From: Actinomadura nitritigenes
GTDB lineage: Bacteria; Actinomycetota; Actinomycetes; Streptosporangiales; Streptosporangiaceae
Assembly: GCF_017573545.1 (NCBI RefSeq)
Contig: NZ_JAGEOK010000025.1
Span: forward strand, 62,001-126,000
Length of the DNA stretch: 64,000 nt
Reading direction: 5' to 3'
Below are positions 59,337 through 64,000 of the stretch, one piece after another. The translations under genes and the position numbers were made by a program. Within the stretch, counting starts at the first letter, position 1; each line of letters opens with the position of its first letter. The notes beneath the pieces are model-generated. The model was not told the origin of the DNA. It worked only from the letters and a program-made list of their open reading frames with translations, and made no database searches.

Positions 59337-60452
59337 GTGACAATGCCACCGGACGCTGACGACGTCGAGGAGACCCCCGGAGAACCGTCCTCCACGGACG
59401 CCTGGACCCCGCCGGACACCGGCGCCGCCGCGCCTCCACCGCCATCGGCCGGCCCACCGGGCCCGCCGCTCCCGGCCGACCCGTCGCCCGCGCCCGGGCG
59501 CCGCCGCACGAACCGGTTCGCGATCGCCGCGCTGGTCACCGGGCTCCTCGGCCTCGTCGTCCTCGCGATCGGCTTCGCCGTCACGGCGTTCGTCCAGGCA
59601 GGTCGCCGCGGCGAGAAGGGCCGTGCCCTCGCCGCCGCCGGCCTCGCCGCGTCCGCCGCCTGGATCACCGCCGCCGCCCTCGTCCTGGCCTCGGGCCTCC
59701 TGGACGACGCCGACGGGGGCGACGAGGAACCGGCCGCCAAGGGCGGCAAGCCGCGCGTCGCGACCCTGCTCGCCGGCGACTGCTTCACCGGGCTCGAAGA
59801 GGACCTCAACAGCGTCTACGTGACCAAGACGCCGTGCACCCAGCCCCACGAGGGCGAGATCGGCGCCGTCGTCACCCTGGCCGACCTCCCGTACCCCGGC
59901 GACGGCACGCTCGTCACCGAGGCGACGAAGGAGTGCAAGGACAGGACCCGGTTCCTGATGAACAACCGCTACTCCGACGACCTCGAACTGCACATCGACC
60001 GTCCCCGCCGCGCCGCCTGGGACAAGGGGCACCACGACGTCACCTGCGTCCTCCGCTACACCGGCCCCGAAAAGCTCACCGCGCCGCTGACCAGCGCGGA
60101 ATGGGGAACGCGGGTATACACCCAACTGGTCGCCGGCGATTGCGTCGACGAATGGAAGGAACACTCGCTCCTCACCACCGTCGACTGCGAGAAGAAGCAC
60201 CAGTTGCAGGTCATCGCGAAATACGACATGCGCGGCCACGAGTACCCGTCCGAGGAAACGATCCAGGCAAAGGCGACGCTGGAGTGCGCCAAGCGCACAT
60301 TCAAGATCTTCGACGGGCGGCCTCTGCCCCGGCATGTCGTGCCGTGGTACCTCTATCCATCGAAAGAGGGCTGGAAGGAGGGCGACCGCAGGATCGTGTG
60401 CATGTTCAAGGCCGACGGCGCTCCCCTGACCCGCTCCCTGATGCCGAAATGA
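59337..60452 (+). CDS. DUF4190/septum-formation-like membrane protein (paralogue 1 of 3)
   Basis: About 371 residues. A Pro/Glu-rich N-terminus, then two TM helices in a DUF4190-like hairpin (A-A-L-V-T-G-L-L-G-L-V-V and A-S-A-A-W-I-T-A-A), then two repeated outside domains, each starting with A-G-D-C-F/V and carrying D-C and C-x-x-x-H-x-x-E/Q-Q patterns. The two halves resemble each other. The last codons (L-T-R-S-L-M-P-K) are shared with the next gene. The cysteines suggest disulphides. The start is uncertain (GTG 59337 or ATG 59343). Confidence 0.8.
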   Translation: MTMPPDADDVEETPGEPSSTDAWTPPDTGAAAPPPPSAGPPGPPLPADPSPAPGRRRTNRFAIAALVTGLLGLVVLAIGFAVTAFVQAGRRGEKGRALAAAGLAASAAWITAAALVLASGLLDDADGGDEEPAAKGGKPRVATLLAGDCFTGLEEDLNSVYVTKTPCTQPHEGEIGAVVTLADLPYPGDGTLVTEATKECKDRTRFLMNNRYSDDLELHIDRPRRAAWDKGHHDVTCVLRYTGPEKLTAPLTSAEWGTRVYTQLVAGDCVDEWKEHSLLTTVDCEKKHQLQVIAKYDMRGHEYPSEETIQAKATLECAKRTFKIFDGRPLPRHVVPWYLYPSKEGWKEGDRRIVCMFKADGAPLTRSLMPK

Positions 60453-61153
60453 GCGGAAACGACGACGCCCTCGTCCAGACGCGGCGCCGCCGGAAAAGGG
60501 GCAGGGCCCTCGCCATCGGAGCCCTGACGGCCTCCGCCGTCTGGCTCGCCGCGCTCGCCGTGGCATTCGTCCTTGTGCTCGGCGGCAATGGCGACCGTGC
60601 GGCGTCGGACCCCGTCACCAAGGACGGCGAGCCGCGGGTCTCCACCTTCAAGGCCGGTGACTGCTTCACTGGATTCGTAGCCGGAATGACGAGGATCTTC
60701 GCCAGGGAAGCATCGTGCACCCAGCCTCACGGCGGCGAGATCGGAGCGCGGATCACGCTGCCGACGGCGCCATATCCGGGCGATGCGTCCCTGACCGCGA
60801 CAGCCGTCGAACGGTGCCGGAACCGTGTCACGGCTCTCTACAAGGAAGGGCGCGGCGACGAGTTCACGATTCACGTCGATCGTCCTGACCGCCGGGCGTG
60901 GGAGCACGGCGACCACGCCGTGGTGTGTGCGCTCCGCTATCCGCAGGACATGGCCGATATCTTGCGGAAGCAGCCGAAGTACATCTCCTCGATAGTCCCC
61001 GGCGACTGCATCAGGACATGGGACGGCGGCGGGAACGAGGCCATCGTCGACTGCGACGAGAAGCACGAGGTCCAGGTCTACTCGGTCATCGAATTCCACT
61101 GCCTCGTCGCAGCGCGGCATGGCACGCTGACGCGTTCGGTGATGCCCAAGTGA
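60449..61153 (+). CDS. DUF4190/septum-formation-like membrane protein (paralogue 2 of 3, shortened)
   Basis: 234 residues. It keeps only the second TM helix (A-L-T-A-S-A-V-W-L-A) and both A-G-D-C-F/P-G-D-C-I domains, but between V-Y-S-V-I-E-F and the shared end H-G-T-L-T-R-S-V-M-P-K it lacks about 55 residues present in its neighbours, including the Trp/Tyr-rich segment. The frame is uninterrupted. ATGA overlaps gene 1; GTGA overlaps gene 3. It is probably a decaying or specialised copy. Confidence 0.78.
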   Translation: MSGNDDALVQTRRRRKRGRALAIGALTASAVWLAALAVAFVLVLGGNGDRAASDPVTKDGEPRVSTFKAGDCFTGFVAGMTRIFAREASCTQPHGGEIGARITLPTAPYPGDASLTATAVERCRNRVTALYKEGRGDEFTIHVDRPDRRAWEHGDHAVVCALRYPQDMADILRKQPKYISSIVPGDCIRTWDGGGNEAIVDCDEKHEVQVYSVIEFHCLVAARHGTLTRSVMPK

Positions 61154-62319
61154 GCGCACATCGTGAGGACGAGCCGGTGTCACCGGCGGGCGACAGCAGG
61201 CGGGCAACCGAGTGGGCTCCGCCTGATGCGGCGCTTGCCGACAATGCTTCCGGTGCCGCGCCCCAGGGCGTTTCCGTGGGCGGGGGCTGGGCGGCAGACG
61301 CTCCGGCGCCGATGGTCGAGGCGTCGCAGGGGCCGGGGCGGCGGGTCAGCGGGTGGGCCAAGGCGGCGCTCGTCGCCGGGCTCGTCGGGTTGGCGCCATT
61401 GGCCGTGGGGTTCGCCGTTGCGGCGTTCATGCAGGTCAGACGGCGTGGCGGCAGGTACCGGGGAATGGCGGTCGGCGGGCTCGTCGCGTCGGCGGTGTGG
61501 GTCGTCGTGGGCGCGGTCATCGCGGTGATGGTCTTCTCGCCGGGCGGCGGGGACTCGGGTGGGGACGGCAAGGGCCGCGAGACCGTCCTTTCCCGGCTCA
61601 AGGCCGGTGACTGTTTCGCCGGGTTCCGGAAGGACGCGATGGATGTGGCCGTCACGGCGTTGCCGTGCACGCGCCCGCATGACGGCGAGGTCGTCGCGCA
61701 AGCGGCGCTGCCGGACGACGACGCCTATCCCGGCGACAAGGGGTTGGCGGGTGAGGCGACCAAAGTGTGCACGGACCGGCTCGCGTTCCTGGTGAAGAGC
61801 CGGTACTACGAGGATCTCGACGTCTACCTCGACAAGCCCGACCAGGCGGCCTGGCGGGCCGGGGACCGGCACGTGACGTGCGTGATGCGCTACAGCGGCA
61901 CCGGGACACTGGCGTCGCCGCTGGTCGCCACCCTCGACCCGGCCAGGAAGACCCTGCAGGAGTTCGAGGCCGGCGACTGCTTCACCGAGTGGAAGGGGGC
62001 GGAAGCGGCGGCGCGCGCCGTCCCGTGCACCGAGCCGCACAAGGTGCAGGTCTACGCCGCGTTCGACCTGCCGTGGGAGGGCCTGGCCACCTCCGGCGTC
62101 TCCTGGGCCTACCCGGGCAAGAAGATCATCGATGAGAACGCCTCGCGCGGGTGCCGCAAGCGGGCGGCGAAGGCGTTCACGACCCACGTACGCCCCGCCG
62201 GCGTGAGGACCGATTTCGTGGGGCCCTCCGCGAAGGCCTGGTACTTCGGGGTCCAGAAAGTGATCTGCCTCCTGCGGGCGGACAAGGGGACGCTGAAGAG
62301 GTCCGTGCTGGGGAAGTGA
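61150..62319 (+). CDS. DUF4190/septum-formation-like membrane protein (paralogue 3 of 3)
   Basis: 389 residues with the same full architecture as paralogue 1: a Ser/Pro-rich N-terminus, two TM helices (A-A-L-V-A-G-L-V-G-L-A-P and A-S-A-V-W-V-V-V-G-A), and two outside domains opening with A-G-D-C-F. The shared D-K/R-P-D-x-A-A-W-x-x-G-D/H-H motif is present. It ends L-K-R-S-V-L-G-K. The starting GTG overlaps the previous stop. A terminator hairpin follows. Confidence 0.82.
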   Translation: MSAHREDEPVSPAGDSRRATEWAPPDAALADNASGAAPQGVSVGGGWAADAPAPMVEASQGPGRRVSGWAKAALVAGLVGLAPLAVGFAVAAFMQVRRRGGRYRGMAVGGLVASAVWVVVGAVIAVMVFSPGGGDSGGDGKGRETVLSRLKAGDCFAGFRKDAMDVAVTALPCTRPHDGEVVAQAALPDDDAYPGDKGLAGEATKVCTDRLAFLVKSRYYEDLDVYLDKPDQAAWRAGDRHVTCVMRYSGTGTLASPLVATLDPARKTLQEFEAGDCFTEWKGAEAAARAVPCTEPHKVQVYAAFDLPWEGLATSGVSWAYPGKKIIDENASRGCRKRAAKAFTTHVRPAGVRTDFVGPSAKAWYFGVQKVICLLRADKGTLKRSVLGK

Positions 62320-62321
62320 GC

Positions 62322-62361
62322 GGGAGGGCGTGCCGCCGGGGAAGCGGCGGCACGCCCTCCC
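62322..62361. terminator. 16-bp perfect hairpin, bidirectional terminator
   Basis: Bases 62322-62337 pair with 62346-62361 around an eight-base loop, between the third paralogue's stop and the convergent SecDF stop. Confidence 0.75.
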
Positions 62362-62366
62362 GGGGG

Positions 62367-64000
62367 TCAGACGACGGCGCCGGAGTCGCCTGGGGTTCGG
62401 GCGGTGCGGGGCGCCGCGGGGCGGGGGCGTGGTGCCGGGCCGGCGAAGCGTTCCAGGACGACCGCCAGCGGCGTCGCGGTGAAGACGCTGGAGTACGTGC
62501 CGACGAGGATGCCCGCGAGGAGCGCGATCGCGAAGTCGGTCAGCGTGTCGCCGCCGAGCAGGGCGAGGGCGGCCAGGATGAACAGGGCTCCCATGCCGGT
62601 GTTGACGGTGCGGGGGACGGTCTGGAGCGCCCCCCGGTTCGCGACCTCGGCGAAGGGTGCGCGGGGGTCGGCCGTCCACAGTTCCCGGACGCGGTCGAAC
62701 ACCACGACGGAGTCGTTCACCGAGTAGCCGATGATGGTGAGCAGCGCGGCGAGGAAGACGCCGTCGACGGGCTTGCCGAGCCAGGCGAACAGGCCGGTGA
62801 CGATCACGACGTCGTGCAGCATCGCCAGCACGGACCCGGCCGCGAACGTCCAGCGGAACCGGAACGTCAGGTAGCCGAGCTGCACCAGCAGGGCCACGCC
62901 GAGCGCGATCAGGGCCTTGGTGCGCATCTCGCCGCCGAGGCTCGGGCCGATCAGCTCGTCGCGCTGCTTGGTGGCGCCGCCGCCCTGCCGGGCGAGGGCG
63001 TCGCGGATGCGCTTCTCCTGCGCGTCGGTGAGCCCGGTGGTGCGGACGGCGATGCCGTCCTCGCCGGAGGTCTGGACGGTGGCCTGCGGGAACCCGGCGC
63101 GGGCGACGGCGGAGCGGGCGTCGCCGATGTCGACGGGACGGTCCGTGGTGTACGCGACGGCCCGCCCGCCGGTGAACTCGACGCCGAGGTCCAGGCCCCG
63201 GGCGACGATCCCGGTGAACGCGACGGCGACGGCGAGCCCGGAGATCGCGAGCCAGAGCGCGCGGCGCCGCATGAGGTCGGGCCGGCGGTGGTCGAGCCAG
63301 CGGCGGATCCGGCCGCCCGCTCCGAGGCCGCCGGCCTTGGAGCGGGCGAGGCGGGGCAGGCGGGCCAGGGCGGCGTCGGTGAGGACGCGGCTGAGCAGCA
63401 TCGCCGACACCAGCGAGGCGAGCACGCCGATGCACAGGGTGACGCCGAACCCCTTGACCGGCCCGGACGCGAGGAAGAACAGCAGGCCGCCGGCGAGCAG
63501 CGTGGTCGCCGCCGAGTCGGCGATCGCCGACCACGCCTTGGTGAACCCGATGGCGAGGGCGTTGCGCGGGGACCGGCCGGGCGCGGCGGCGCGTTCCTCG
63601 CGGGCGCGTTCGAACGCCAGCACGTTCGCGTCGATCGCCATGCCGATCGCCAGGACGAACCCGGCGAGGCCGGGCAGGGTGAGGGTCGCGCCGGCGGCGA
63701 CGAGCGCGGCGTAGGAGATCAGGGCGTAGCCGGCCAGCGCGACGGTGGCGAGGAGGCCGACGAGCCGGTAGACGGCGGCGATGAACAGGCCGGTCAGCGC
63801 GACGCCGATGACGGCGGCCCAGGCGCTGGCCTTGATCGCCTCCTCGCCGAGCGTGGGGCCGACGACCCGCTGCTCGACGATCTTCACCGGCACGGGCAGC
63901 GCGCCGCCCTGCACCAGCGCGGCGAGGTCCCTGGCCTCGTCGGCACCGAAGTCCCCGGTGATCCGGGTGGAGCCGCCGGTGATCCCGGTGCCGCACGCGA
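62367..64000 (-). CDS. secDF: Fused SecDF protein-export protein (N-terminus beyond window)
   Basis: C-terminal about 544 codons, still open at base 64000. SecD part: V-Q-G-G-A-L-P-V-P-V-K-I-V-E-Q-R-V-V-G, then TM segments with A-I-G-M-A-I-D-A-N-V-L. Linked directly to the SecF part (R-A-L-W-L-A-I-S; V-E-F-T-G-G-R; G-Y-S-V-N-D-S-V-V-V-F-D-R). Actinomycetes usually encode separate secD and secF plus, in some, an extra fused copy; this looks like the latter. It aids proton-driven Sec export at the membrane. Confidence 0.93.
   Translation of the reverse strand, partial: ACGTGITGGSTRITGDFGADEARDLAALVQGGALPVPVKIVEQRVVGPTLGEEAIKASAWAAVIGVALTGLFIAAVYRLVGLLATVALAGYALISYAALVAAGATLTLPGLAGFVLAIGMAIDANVLAFERAREERAAAPGRSPRNALAIGFTKAWSAIADSAATTLLAGGLLFFLASGPVKGFGVTLCIGVLASLVSAMLLSRVLTDAALARLPRLARSKAGGLGAGGRIRRWLDHRRPDLMRRRALWLAISGLAVAVAFTGIVARGLDLGVEFTGGRAVAYTTDRPVDIGDARSAVARAGFPQATVQTSGEDGIAVRTTGLTDAQEKRIRDALARQGGGATKQRDELIGPSLGGEMRTKALIALGVALLVQLGYLTFRFRWTFAAGSVLAMLHDVVIVTGLFAWLGKPVDGVFLAALLTIIGYSVNDSVVVFDRVRELWTADPRAPFAEVANRGALQTVPRTVNTGMGALFILAALALLGGDTLTDFAIALLAGILVGTYSSVFTATPLAVVLERFAGPAPRPRPAAPRTARTPGDSGAVV

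Noticed and set aside
57300..60566. A 1,088-codon open frame on the minus strand across the nucleotidase and paralogue 1
   Set aside because: It overlaps two well-supported genes, and its translation is Arg/Gly/Ala/Val-rich without any motif. It is a high-GC shadow frame.
60449..61153. Frameshifted pseudogene
   Set aside because: The frame is uninterrupted, it begins and ends in coupling overlaps and keeps the family C-terminus, so I call it a shortened gene and not a pseudogene.

Overview
The window is very GC-rich with strong third-position G/C bias, GTG and TTG starts, many four-base ATGA/GTGA gene overlaps, DtxR/IdeR-type iron boxes, an F420/LLM-type oxidoreductase, a two-gene EfeO-EfeB system, a WS/DGAT acyltransferase and a large ter gene cluster. 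This is an actinomycete chromosome. A Streptosporangiales/Actinomadura-like organism is my best guess, by inference only. The dnaG, rpoD-type sigma, dgt and ppdK genes make it core chromosome rather than plasmid.

Layout. 1-5.8 kb: a truncated MFS pump, a WS/DGAT wax ester/triacylglycerol synthase flanked by palindromes, an Rv1733c-like membrane protein, and a MarR regulator/DHA2 pump pair behind a double MarR-type operator. 5.8-10.8 kb: a ferric-siderophore uptake locus (ATPase, two permeases, lipoprotein, siderophore-interacting reductase) organised around one iron box. 10.8-12.9 kb: a NarL-type two-component system and a 58-residue membrane protein. 12.9-18.6 kb: small unknowns, a 661-residue repeat/membrane protein, tRNA-Asn and a YtxH-like protein. 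18.6-29.3 kb: a GH63-like hydrolase and a complete-looking ter cluster (HAD, PELOTA/PRTase, PRTase, HpcH-like, three TerD, DUF475/TerC, and a divergent coiled-coil protein). 29.3-31.8 kb: EfeB and EfeO under an iron box. 32.4-35.6 kb: dnaG and a short primary-type sigma factor. 35.9-40.1 kb: a MalK-type ATPase, a MocR regulator with its divergent DinB/mycothiol-type enzyme, and a MerR regulator.

41.0-43.8 kb is the most unusual stretch. A DUF222-HNH endonuclease gene sits between two near-identical ~232-bp inverted repeats, with repeated GGGGTGTTCG motifs and mirrored base composition outside them. It lies between the MerR gene and an LLM oxidoreductase, each of which carries the same 20-bp MerR-like operator. 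It therefore looks like an insertion that split a small regulon.

44-52 kb: histidine phosphatase (two TTA codons), LLM oxidoreductase, ICL/PEP-mutase-like enzyme, GtrA, MFS, ferredoxin reductase, dGTPase and a DUF218 protein. 52-64 kb: pyruvate phosphate dikinase and a GH15 glucosidase divergent from tandem DasR-like boxes, a secreted 5'-nucleotidase, three overlapping paralogous membrane genes (the middle one internally deleted), and the C-terminal part of a fused SecDF.

All start sites, operators and hairpins were read by eye. No homology search was run.
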